Positions 45,879 through 52,460 of a stretch of 52,460 nt of DNA are shown here, piece by piece; within the stretch, counting starts at the first letter, position 1, and every line of letters begins with the position of its first letter. The stretch comes from Streptococcus cristatus (lineage in GTDB: Bacteria; Bacillota; Bacilli; Lactobacillales; Streptococcaceae): contig NZ_RJNA01000004.1 in NCBI RefSeq assembly GCF_003943815.1, positions 62,825-115,284 of the forward strand, in the 5' to 3' direction. The position numbers were made by a program, and so were the translations under genes. The notes below the pieces were generated by a model, which saw nothing but the letters and a program-made list of their open reading frames with translations, searched no databases and was not told the origin of the DNA.

Positions 45879-46062
45879 AAGCCCCCCTGATATCATTACC
45901 AATCATAAACCAATCATTAAAAATAGCTTTTTTATCAGCTTCATCACCAGAGCGTGATGTATTGTAAACTCTCTTGTTTCTTGTGGATGCAATATCAAGA
46001 ACTCTGGATACTCCTGATAAAAAATCATTTTCAGCCACTAGAAAAGTTGTCTTCTTATTCAT
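45841..46062 (-). CDS. Small protein upstream of DUF2335
   Basis: 73 residues from ATG 46062 after CTAGGAGGCAAATC: MNKKTTFLVAENDFLSGVSR, then RNKRVYNTSRSGDEADKKAIFNDWFMIGND. No known domain recognised. It overlaps the DUF2335 start by 38 bp, so they are co-translated. The longer frame to 46146 has no ribosome site. Confidence 0.65.
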   Translation of the reverse strand: MNKKTTFLVAENDFLSGVSRVLDIASTRNKRVYNTSRSGDEADKKAIFNDWFMIGNDIRGAYEQFKKEVKAQA

Positions 46063-46146
46063 GATTTGCCTCCTAGTAAAAATATTGTACGAATCAAAAT
46101 CAATCCATACTATATCGAGTATACACTTTTTAAAAAAATTTGTCAC

Positions 46147-46355
46147 TACTTTAATTCAACTTTCTAAAAAAGATTAAAATATATATACTTACTTATTCGA
46201 AAAACTTAATGCTATTATTTGGAAATTAAAAAATTAACTTTCATTATCGCTTATACCTTTTGCAATGTTTTCTATATCAGCTTTTTTATTCTTTAAATGG
46301 TAAGCTTTGACCTCCCTATTATTTTCTTTTAACATTCTATGATTTTACAATAGCC
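46147..46355. other. Gene-free AT-rich stretch
   Basis: No ORF or structure seen between the small-protein operon and the first small-RNA unit. Confidence 0.5.
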
Positions 46356-46390
46356 TTGTATTTAAAAGTTTTTTAGGCTATAATTAAATT

Positions 46391-46465
46391 AACGGATAGA
46401 GGTTTTCCATCTCCCCTTGAAACAGTTCATTCTGCAGTAGGAGGTGGGACACCTCTATTTTTATT
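46391..46465 (+). ncRNA. Putative small RNA 1 of a tandem family
   Basis: -35 TTGTAT (46356-46361) and -10 TATAAT (46379-46384), 17 bp apart. The RNA folds back: ATAGAGGT (46396-46403) pairs with ACCTCTAT (46451-46458), inside it CCATCTCC with GGAGGTGG, then a U-rich end. Start and end inferred. Confidence 0.65.
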
Positions 46466-46521
46466 ATTGCTAACCTCGGATTATACTTGTGCTAGAAATT
46501 TTTTTGAGTTATAATTAGCTT

Positions 46522-46592
46522 AAGGTAAAGGTGGTCTAACGCCCATGAAGCAGCTTGCTGTGGAGGCGGTGGGTCACCTTTATTTGATTTTA
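46522..46592 (+). ncRNA. Putative small RNA 2 of a tandem family
   Basis: -35 TTGTGC (46487-46492) and -10 TATAAT (46510-46515), 17 bp apart. TAAAGGTG (46526-46533) pairs with CACCTTTA (46575-46582), followed by TTTGATTTT. The inner part is similar to unit 1 (CCCaTGAAgCAG against CCCtTGAAaCAG; GGTGGG before the closing arm). Confidence 0.65.
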
Positions 46593-46618
46593 AAATCAAG
46601 AAGATGTATAATTAAGTC

Positions 46619-46688
46619 AAGAAAGAAGCATGGTTTTCCCGCCCAAAAAGCCTTAGAGCTGTGGGAGAGTCATGCTTCTTTTTTATCT
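46619..46688 (+). ncRNA. Putative small RNA 3 of a tandem family
   Basis: -35 TTGATT (46584-46589) and -10 TATAAT (46607-46612), 17 bp apart. GAAGCATG (46625-46632) pairs with CATGCTTC (46671-46678), then TTTTTTATC. The inner TTTTCCCGC and GTGGGAGAG also pair. Confidence 0.65.
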
Positions 46689-46828
46689 CACAAAAGCCCC
46701 CAGATTCGTTTCTAAGGGCTTTTAGTTTATCCATAATGATTTATCGTCCAGTCCGAAACAAAGCGAAATATGGACAAATATGGAGCTTAGGGAGCCCCAT
46801 ATGCTCCTAATTCTGTGGTAAGGTTAAA

Positions 46829-47248
46829 TCAATCCCCGTTTACAATACCTGCCAAATGTTCTATAGCTTTTTGCCTTATAATGTATACTGTAGTCTTTGA
46901 TTTATCTATTTCCTCAGCAACCTCCCAAGCGTCGAGAACATTCAAGTAGAACAGCCTGAGAACAGAACGCTCAAGCGGATTGGCCAGCTTATCGATCAGC
47001 CTAGATATTTCCATTCTCTCTTCAGTAAGTCGTTCAATTCTCTGGAGCGTATCCTCTTTTAGCTTCAGAACACTTATAAGGTTATTCTCTGCTGTATTTA
47101 CCCTGCTTGTTTGTACTCTGGTAGTGCTCAGTTCTTGCTTTTTGATAATACCACTTTCTAAAACCGCAAGCTCTAAATATAAGCCCTCTATCTCTTTGTT
47201 TATCCACTTAACGCCTTCTAGTTTTTCTTTTACCTGCTCTGGTGTCAT
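46829..47248 (-). CDS. DUF1492 phage/island regulator
   Basis: 139 residues. Coiled N-terminal half, and a C-terminal sigma-70 region 4-like HTH (LERSVLRLFYLNVLDAWEVAEEIDKSKTTVYIIRQKAIEHL). DUF1492/ArpU-like proteins control late genes in streptococcal phages and satellite islands. RBS AGAGGAGGCTAAGGC. The gene closest to the repeat arrays upstream, so a candidate ligand for them. Confidence 0.82.
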   Translation of the reverse strand: MTPEQVKEKLEGVKWINKEIEGLYLELAVLESGIIKKQELSTTRVQTSRVNTAENNLISVLKLKEDTLQRIERLTEERMEISRLIDKLANPLERSVLRLFYLNVLDAWEVAEEIDKSKTTVYIIRQKAIEHLAGIVNGD

Positions 47249-47265
47249 GCCTTAGCCTCCTCTAT

Positions 47266-47323
47266 GATATAATATTTTTATCGGATATATAACAAAGGAG
47301 TCAGCCCTGTGCTGGCTTTTTTC
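47266..47323 (+). ncRNA. Possible short antisense RNA over the DUF1492 leader
   Basis: Plus-strand extended -10 TGATATAAT (47265-47273). AAAGGAG and then the hairpin CAGC/GCTG (47302-47314) with TTTTTT follow within 50 bp. No start codon is in place. It would be antisense to the 5' leader of DUF1492. Confidence 0.35.
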
Positions 47324-47425
47324 GTTTTCTCTATGTTCGCTCTAGCTTCAAATGCTTGCCCGTGAGAAAAAAATGTACAATGACGGGTGAAGCTCATAGA
47401 AGCGCGTGGGGAGGGAGATAGCCCC

Positions 47426-47935
47426 CGTATCTCCTTATGGTTTGATAAGCAATTAAGGGATGTTTTTATCTCTCTTATTTCCTTGTCATTCTGCAAGCAA
47501 TTAAGGCAAGTTATTTCTTTGCTTATCTGCTTATCATTTTGTAAGCAACAAATCCAAAATAACAGATTTTTAAACCGCTCTTATTTCCTTATCATTTTGT
47601 AGGGAGGAAATCCAAATTAAGGAAGCTAAAAAGTCTCCTTAATTCCTTACGTTTTTTCAGGGAGCAAAATCAAAATAAGCGATGTTATTTCCTGTCTTAT
47701 TTCCTTATCGTTTGACAAGGAGAAAAATGAAAATAAGGAGCTTTTAAATTCGTCTTAACTCCCTGTCATTCTGCAAGCAATTAAGAAGGCTTATTGTCGT
47801 CCTTATCTGCTTATCATTTTGTAAGGAGAAAATCCGAAATAAGAGGGGTAAAAACTCCGCTTATCTGCTTGTCATTTCTCAGGGAGTTAAGGAGAGTTAT
47901 TATTGCTCTTATCTGCTTGATAAATGATAGGGGGA
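47426..47935. repeat. Array of ten dyads at 48/58-bp spacing
   Basis: Units start at 47426, 47474, 47522, 47580, 47638, 47696, 47754, 47802, 47860 and 47908. Intervals are 48, 48, 58, 58, 58, 58, 48, 58 and 48 bp. Typical unit: CTTATTTCCTTATCATTTTG followed by TAAGGAGGAAATCC and AAATAAG. The arms CTTATTT/AAATAAG and CCTTA/TAAGG face each other around a conserved TCATTTTG. Short units end in CAAGCAATTAAG and lack a 10-bp insert. Plus-strand ORFs crossing it are repeat translations and not genes. Confidence 0.85.
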
Positions 47936-47948
47936 TATACCCCACTTT

Positions 47949-48357
47949 CTCGGGCTTCGCTCGAGGTTCAAGCTATATAATCTTCTCTGTTCGTTCTCTG
48001 TTCAAGAGCTATTTTCTCGGAGTTCGCTCGGAGTTCAACACACATAATCCTGCCATTTGTCAGGCATATTTTTTGCCACTACCTCACCAAAACCTCACCA
48101 TTGGAAAACTCCTGTACCTTTACATTGAAAAAGTTCGATACCTTACCAAAACCTTACCATTCTATGGCTCTAAAAAAGCAGCTATACCTTAGGGTAATCT
48201 TAGGGTTCTATCATTAGAAAAAAGCCCTGTACCTTGCTAAAACCTTGCTATTTTGAAGTATGTGACCTTAGCCTAATCTTAACCTATTTGATCTATGCTA
48301 CCTTGTACTAACCTTGTACTTTTTTTAATACGCAACCTAACCCTTACCTCACCCTTT
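47949..48357. repeat. Ten units of paired 11-bp direct repeats
   Basis: Each unit is two 11-mers placed head-to-tail. Units begin at 47949, 47985, 48016 (CTCGG/TTC type, for example CTCGGAGTTCG then CTCGGAGTTCA), 48081, 48140, 48186, 48231, 48265, 48300 and 48335 (ACCTN type, for example ACCTTACCAAA then ACCTTACCATT; ACCTTGTACTA then ACCTTGTACTT). In every unit the second copy starts exactly 11 bp after the first. Most units carry their own variable core shared by both copies. Confidence 0.85.
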
Positions 48358-48536
48358 TTGGGAACGCTCGAATCCGTCAAAAGTCTTGATATAGCTGACT
48401 TATTTCAGAGTTTTAGCCGTCTAATATGTAGTATTTGTTTGTTTTGTAAATTACACACTACTACAAATTATCGTGTAATAAACCAAATCTATTGGCTTAA
48501 ATACTAAAAGGGGATTTCTCCCCTCTGCACACTCGA

Positions 48537-49157
48537 TTAAAGTATTGCGTCCATGTTGTCATCTAGGTAATCAGATTCTAAGAAAGTTATAGCACCCTCA
48601 ACTCTCTGCATTACAAATCCATGATCAGACATCAATCTCTCATAATTCATCTCATCGACTGCTCTAGCAAACTTATTCAACAAGTCTTTTGTCCGATTGC
48701 TATTGTCCGCTGGGATATATTGCGCTAATTCTGCACTGTCTTAAGTTCCATTACCAAAAATACCTCCCAAAGCATTTCGGAAAAGTTCTAACGTTGTGCG
48801 ATCGTCTTTGTAATGGTCTATTAGTGCTTTTCCAGTGGATACGGCCAATGCGCCACTTTCAAAAAGTTTTACGGCATTTTGCACTGCTACTTGATAACCA
48901 GAATCAGTCAAAGCTTTTACTTCCGCTTCGGCTCTCTTAGCCTCTTTATCTGGTAGTAGGTTGTCTGCAATTTTCTTCAGATCGTCATAATAACCAGCAT
49001 ACCAAGCCTCGTATTTGAATTTAAGGGTTTCAAGTTCATTTTCTTTACCCTCTGCACTTAAAAATTGATTATTCTGTATTTCTTCGATTTTTCCATATAA
49101 GTTTGAAATAGCACCTTTCAATGCTAACATCTTAGTAATAATTGTTTTCTTGTTCAT
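48537..49157 (-). pseudogene. Island protein with an in-frame stop
   Basis: The open frame from ATG 49157 gives 138 residues: KKTIITKMLALKGAISNLYG, a helical body, YKDDRTTLELFRNALGGIFGNGT, then TAA (48741-48743). The same frame continues without another stop for 67 codons (DSAELAQYIPADNSNRTKDL through LDDNMDAIL) to TAA 48537. So a protein of about 206 residues has been cut by one nonsense codon, or it is a sequencing error. No family recognised; helical, perhaps phage-like. Confidence 0.65.
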
Positions 49158-49358
49158 TCTTTTTTTCCTCTTTCTATTTGTTAATTTCCATATCTAAAAG
49201 CACCGTGCCTGCTACGGTATCCCATTTTTAAAACTGTTTTTTCTGCTCGTATCAACCCATAAGGATTTTTGTATCATATCCACTCCTAACACCAAAACAA
49301 AAAGGACACTGAAAAAGCTAAATAACTTAATCAGCGCCCTCGGTTGTTCCGATAGACT
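49158..49358. other. Short gene-poor stretch of the island
   Basis: Only tiny ORFs (21 codons or fewer). A GCACCGTGCCTGCTACGGT dyad-like segment lies at about 49200-49218. Confidence 0.4.
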
Positions 49359-49514
49359 CTATTTTTTTGTTTCACTTCGTTGCAAGTATGAAAATCTTCC
49401 ATCTTGAAAATGCAAGGCCACACTCCCAAATGTTGGGGGAGCCTCTGCCTCTATTTTACCATTTTTCTGATACAAAATAAAGCCTTGCTTCAACAGTTCA
49501 ACTAAATCATCCAT
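49359..49514 (-). CDS. Small island protein
   Basis: 51 residues, MDDLVELLKQGFILYQKNGK, then IEAEAPPTFGSVALHFQDGR. The start ATG 49514 is preferred because GGAGG lies 7 bases before it; ATG 49526 would overlap that site. No domain recognised. Soluble. Confidence 0.6.
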   Translation of the reverse strand: MDDLVELLKQGFILYQKNGKIEAEAPPTFGSVALHFQDGRFSYLQRSETKK

Positions 49515-49547
49515 ACGATCCTCCATTTCATTTTTTCTTGATTTTCA

Positions 49548-49700
49548 TTAACCTAGAGCGCTACGAGCCTCTTCTACTTGATTAAGTTGTAGTACTTGTA
49601 GCCCTAAAGCGTTGAAATAACCGACATTTTCAACTATCCAACGCTTTTTGCTACCCTTTTTAGTGTACTTTAGCTCATTTTTAAGCTTTTTGAGTTCCAT
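49548..49700 (-). CDS. Small basic island protein
   Basis: 50 residues: MELKKLKNELKYTKKGSKKR, then WIVENVGYFNALGLQVLQLNQVEEARSALG. Basic first half, helical second half. It ends 33 bp before the next small gene. No clear Shine-Dalgarno and no known domain, hence modest confidence. Confidence 0.5.
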   Translation of the reverse strand: MELKKLKNELKYTKKGSKKRWIVENVGYFNALGLQVLQLNQVEEARSALG

Positions 49701-49744
49701 TTTTGGAAAGCAAACGCTGCGCCCCTGCTTTTATCAATCTTACA

Positions 49745-50052
49745 AAGTGTAGGCGTTTTTGAATTTTGGGTGCCTACGCCCTCCACCATACAGTCTCAAG
49801 GGGTTATCCCTTATGTAGGCATGTAGGCGTTTTATCTCAAAAAAAATATATATAATACATTAGGTAATTAATTATATATACTTTTATAAAATATATATTT
49901 TGCCTACATTTACATTATAAAATCAATGATATCAAGGGTTTAGGAGTGTAGGCTTTTTCTTTTCTTTTGCCTACGCTCCTTTACAATCCTTACAGTATCA
50001 ATAACTTTAGGTGTAGGCTGTTTTCTTTCCTTTTGCCTACACTGCCTACACT
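49745..50052. other. Candidate replication origin with GTAGGC iterons
   Basis: GTAGGC occurs at 49749, 49815, 49823, 49948 and 50013, and its complement GCCTAC at 49772, 49902, 49969, 50035 and 50044. The copies flank an almost pure A/T segment (about 49831-49901). It begins directly after the stop codon of the VapE-type helicase gene. Iterons on both sides of an AT-rich core beside the Rep gene is the design known for SaPI-type satellite origins. Confidence 0.78.
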
Positions 50053-51507
50053 TCATTCTTTTACTTTAGCAAATCCACGCTTGATAGTTTTGCCAATTCT
50101 CAAAGATTTCCTTGATTCCCAGCCCTCTTTATTTTGCATGATCTTCTTTACCTTGTTTTTATCTTTTGGATTCGGTGAATTGTTCAAATACACCTCTGTA
50201 AAGAATAAATTAACTGCCACTTTATCCCGCTCCACTAGTTCACCATACTTCTCTATGTCTAGTGGGATTTCTGTACCATCAGCACCCATATAGTAGCCAT
50301 GATTTATCATGTCGTGGATGTAATAGCGCCTAGTCCTATCAATCTCTGGGTATTGATACATCCCTTTCGGGTAAGGGGTATCCAAATACCGCTCCAGGTC
50401 TTCAGCTAGCTCATCTACAAACTTATAACGGCTTCTAACCTCGTTTACTAGCTTTTCCTGCTCATCTGTCAGAGTCAGCACCTTGTTAGCTCTCCAAGCT
50501 GCCACCATAGCACCCCAAAAGTGTCTACGGTCTTTTTCTGTCCACTTCCTATCCTTATATTCGGTATCCTTATGGACTTCAGCAACCAGGAAACGCCTTT
50601 CACCTGTAAGGTCGTTTAAGTAATCATGGTCATTAGTTGCCCTGACAATGATAAAACTCTTAGGTAGTCGCCTATCACTGGAAGCATAGGGCGGTCTAAA
50701 TTCCAGCTTGGTTTCTGTTATGAATTTCTTTAATTCTGAAAAGCTGGCTTTTTTACTGGCCACCATCTCATCATCAAATACACACCAATTTCTTACCATC
50801 CTAGCCTTGTCGTCTTTATCTGTGAAAGTTTCAACAGTAGTAAAATACTTATGGGTAAAAAGCCCCTCAAAAAACTGAGTTTTCCCAACTCCCTGGCGTC
50901 CAGTCAAGTCTAGAACAAAGTCAAACTTAATAGAGGGATTGAATACCTTAGCAACTGCTCCACGAAAAAACAAGTCCAGGATAATACGATTATAATCATT
51001 ATCTTCGATATTTAGATAGCACCGTAGAATATCAAACGGATCACGCTGATTCACTAACTCTTTATACTCGCTTTCGCATGATTCTAGATAGTTTTTTAAA
51101 GGGTTGTAGCTATGCTCTCCAGCCACCACTTCCAAAATGTCCGCTATGTCGGGCTTTTTATAGTCTATCTTGTACTTGGTAGCAATATAAGCCCTAATCT
51201 CTCTGATAATCAGGTCATCGATTGCACCGCTCAAGGTTCTACCATTTAACTTTATAGGTCTAGTCACGTCAATTTCATAAGTAAAGGTATTATACTGTAT
51301 AGCACCTTTCAACTTACTATCTCCGCTCAAAATCTTCTTGAGATTATCTAGACTCACTGCAAAGCCATCCCCTCGTGGTTTTTTGGCCAAGTCTAAACTA
51401 TTGTGCCCCTCATTAGTCTCCCTTGCTTCAGTCAAATTCACCATTTCAGAGGATACTTGTTGATGATCATCTTCAATGATTTTATTTACAATTTCATCAC
51501 TATTCAA
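50053..51507 (-). CDS. VapE-family replicative helicase/primase-type protein
   Basis: 484 residues. Walker A GRQGVGKT (203-210), Walker B WCVFDDEM (241-248), a sensor-like FIIVRATNDHDYL and GERRFLVAEV, the pattern of virulence-associated E proteins used for replication of phage satellites. No ATG start is near; TTG 51507 lies 10 bases after AAGGAGG and is taken. It overlaps the preceding gene by 8 bp. The candidate origin follows its stop codon. Confidence 0.88.
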   Translation of the reverse strand: MNSDEIVNKIIEDDHQQVSSEMVNLTEARETNEGHNSLDLAKKPRGDGFAVSLDNLKKILSGDSKLKGAIQYNTFTYEIDVTRPIKLNGRTLSGAIDDLIIREIRAYIATKYKIDYKKPDIADILEVVAGEHSYNPLKNYLESCESEYKELVNQRDPFDILRCYLNIEDNDYNRIILDLFFRGAVAKVFNPSIKFDFVLDLTGRQGVGKTQFFEGLFTHKYFTTVETFTDKDDKARMVRNWCVFDDEMVASKKASFSELKKFITETKLEFRPPYASSDRRLPKSFIIVRATNDHDYLNDLTGERRFLVAEVHKDTEYKDRKWTEKDRRHFWGAMVAAWRANKVLTLTDEQEKLVNEVRSRYKFVDELAEDLERYLDTPYPKGMYQYPEIDRTRRYYIHDMINHGYYMGADGTEIPLDIEKYGELVERDKVAVNLFFTEVYLNNSPNPKDKNKVKKIMQNKEGWESRKSLRIGKTIKRGFAKVKE

Positions 51508-52015
51508 AAGCTACCTCCTTATAGAATACCTTTGCTACTTCTAAAAAATAGCCTGCTAAATCTTTCCGCTTAACAATTGCAGAAAACAAGTCCACTGATT
51601 GGCTAAAACTGTAGCCATTTACAAATAGAGAACGGACAAAAAGAGAAGTTTCATACCTGGTATATATTCCATTACAAATCAGGTCAAAAATCCAGCCTTT
51701 CAACTCCAATCCAAGTCCCTGGCGCCGCTCTGTCAATCTGTTTGCTTCTAATTTTTTTAGAATCGTCAATAATTCTGAACTGGCCAAAGCTATATCCAAG
51801 CTCCTGGCCAACTCCCAGCCCTCTAATCGTCCTTTCTCATCTCTGACAGCTACATACAACCCCTTATAATGAAAATCTGTCAGTCCCTCACCGATCGGCT
51901 CGTAGTAAATGAGTTTGTAATGTTCTCCATTCTTCCAAACTTGAGTTGGTGCATGTTTTAGAAAACTAAATAAGGGCATTTTTTTAGAGGATATAGTCAA
52001 CTCAATCATTCTCAT
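51500..52015 (-). CDS. Island protein upstream of VapE, probably primase-associated
   Basis: 171 residues from ATG 52015; AGGGGG lies 6 bases before it, while the ATG at 52021 touches that site. KLIYYEPIGEGLTDFHYKGLYVAV, GWELARSLDIALASSELLTILKKLEANR and a C-terminal helical part. By position (between an AlpA-like gene and VapE) it is the primase-like or accessory protein, but I do not recognise a catalytic motif. Confidence 0.6.
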   Translation of the reverse strand: MRMIELTISSKKMPLFSFLKHAPTQVWKNGEHYKLIYYEPIGEGLTDFHYKGLYVAVRDEKGRLEGWELARSLDIALASSELLTILKKLEANRLTERRQGLGLELKGWIFDLICNGIYTRYETSLFVRSLFVNGYSFSQSVDLFSAIVKRKDLAGYFLEVAKVFYKEVAFE

Positions 52016-52025
52016 TGTCATCCCC

Positions 52026-52292
52026 CTAATCTACTGCAAGAAAATTGTATATATCGGTCTTGCGGTAATAAATCTTCTTACTGTTCTCAAAAGGCGACTG
52101 ATAAGGTTTTAAGCCATGTTTTTCCCAATTATTCAACGTTGTGCCACTGATCCTTAGCTTATTTAGTAGATCGGCTCTCGCAATTAAGTCCCAGCCGTCA
52201 TTATGTTGCTTTTCAAGCTCAAGCCTTTTCTCTAAGTGATCTCCCACTTTCTCCAGCAGCTCAAGCTCTGCCTCTCTTGATAATAGTTGCAT
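52026..52292 (-). CDS. HTH protein, AlpA/excisionase-like
   Basis: 88 residues. The first 30 are coiled (EAELELLEKVGDHLEKRLEL), then a MerR/HTH_17-like winged helix DLIARADLLNKLRISGTTLNNWEKHGLKPYQS with KIYYRKTDIYNFL. Typical of excisionase/AlpA regulators at the start of satellite islands. RBS AAAAGGGGTGTAAT. Confidence 0.78.
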   Translation of the reverse strand: MQLLSREAELELLEKVGDHLEKRLELEKQHNDGWDLIARADLLNKLRISGTTLNNWEKHGLKPYQSPFENSKKIYYRKTDIYNFLAVD

Positions 52293-52306
52293 ATTACACC
52301 CCTTTT

Positions 52307-52460
52307 CTAATTATGAATCTTACCTGCAAGCTGGATATAACGCCCGTAGCAAGGGTTTAAAACCTCGCTTGGTGTTTCTATCGTCTGTTTGCTTTCTCGC
52401 TCCATTTGGGCGCTTTTTTTGCGGTCTCGGTGGTTTAGATAAACCAGTAGGACAATCAAC
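52307..52460 (-). CDS. Partial ORF at the right edge
   Basis: An open frame running in from the edge: LIVLLVYLNHRDRKKSAQME then RESKQTIETPSEVLNPCYG and RYIQLAGKIHN, stop 52307-52309. A hydrophobic start and charged remainder, 14 bp before the HTH gene. No family recognised; probably the end of the preceding island gene. Confidence 0.4.
   Translation of the reverse strand, partial: LIVLLVYLNHRDRKKSAQMERESKQTIETPSEVLNPCYGRYIQLAGKIHN

Noticed and set aside
46391..46688. tRNA genes or integration site tRNA
   Set aside because: The fold-backs are single long hairpins without cloverleaf arms or CCA ends.
46545..46740. Plus-strand ORF of about 59 codons starting in small RNA 2
   Set aside because: It runs through two fold-back units and their promoters. 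The RNA-like structure explains the sequence better and no Shine-Dalgarno precedes it.
47794..48192. 132-codon plus-strand ORF across the repeat arrays
   Set aside because: It crosses two unrelated repeat arrays, has no Shine-Dalgarno and gives a protein without family character. The DNA pattern (58- and 11-bp periods) is not codon-based.
47426..48357. CRISPR array
   Set aside because: Units are degenerate dyads or paired 11-mers without identical repeats and unique spacers, and no cas gene is present in the window.
48295..48507. 70-codon plus-strand ORF
   Set aside because: It begins inside the 11-bp pair array, is opposite to all island genes and shows no ribosome site.

Overview
The window looks like chromosomal DNA of a Streptococcus from the mitis/sanguinis side of the genus. 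This is inferred from moderate GC, a dltXABCD operon and a czcD/sczA pair that read like the pneumococcal versions, an IS1167-like ISL3 insertion sequence, a streptococcal type VIIb secretion locus, and a consensus ParB site (parS). The parS site at 41915-41930 suggests the region lies in the origin-proximal part of the chromosome.

Layout. 1-3930: a serine-rich protein built on a 26-residue repeat, followed by a shortened, motif-degenerate GH1-family protein. 3956-10218: core and housekeeping genes, namely a maf/XRE/membrane-protein operon, the zinc exporter CzcD with its divergent TetR regulator SczA, a CynX/NimT-type MFS carrier, and a DeoR regulator with a Cof-type HAD phosphatase. 10230-11662: a dead ISL3 element. 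11801-28248: the type VIIb secretion system, all on the minus strand. In transcription order it holds esxA, a hairpin, essA-esaB-essB-essC, a terminator, an LXG toxin operon (two export partners, a DUF4176 protein, the LXG toxin, a membrane immunity protein and two DUF5085-like proteins), a terminator, a second truncated toxin/immunity module ending in DUF4176, a terminator, and finally esaA, far from its usual place beside esxA. 28954-33926: the dltXABCD operon for D-alanylation of teichoic acids with a GNAT gene appended. 34193-35997: a divergent PadR/HAAS/DUF4097 envelope-stress-type operon. 36069-41765: a HAD hydrolase, an S66 carboxypeptidase, an S41 peptidase, and a VTC/DUF4956/Cthe_2159-like trio that looks like a polyphosphate or cell-surface module. 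42003-45074: a YhgE/Pip membrane protein with a divergent TetR regulator.

45376-52460 is an accessory island, read on the minus strand, that resembles a streptococcal phage-inducible chromosomal island (phage satellite). It has an excisionase/AlpA-like HTH protein, a probable primase-associated protein, a VapE-type helicase, small proteins, a DUF1492 regulator and a broken DUF2335 gene. No integrase or capsid gene is seen; the island probably continues past the right edge.

The island holds the most unusual DNA. Immediately after the VapE stop codon there are ten copies of the hexamer GTAGGC/GCCTAC around an AT-rich core, which is a strong candidate replication origin. About 1.3 kb with no convincing gene (47249-48536) carries two ordered arrays: ten dyads spaced exactly 48 or 58 bp apart (a difference of 10 bp, about one helical turn), then ten units that are each a tandem pair of 11-bp repeats, in which the two copies agree with each other but differ from unit to unit. 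Nearby, three tandem short transcription units (46356-46688), each with a -35/-10 pair at exactly 17 bp and a fold-back with a U-rich end, look like a family of small RNAs. I cannot name the two arrays or the RNA family.
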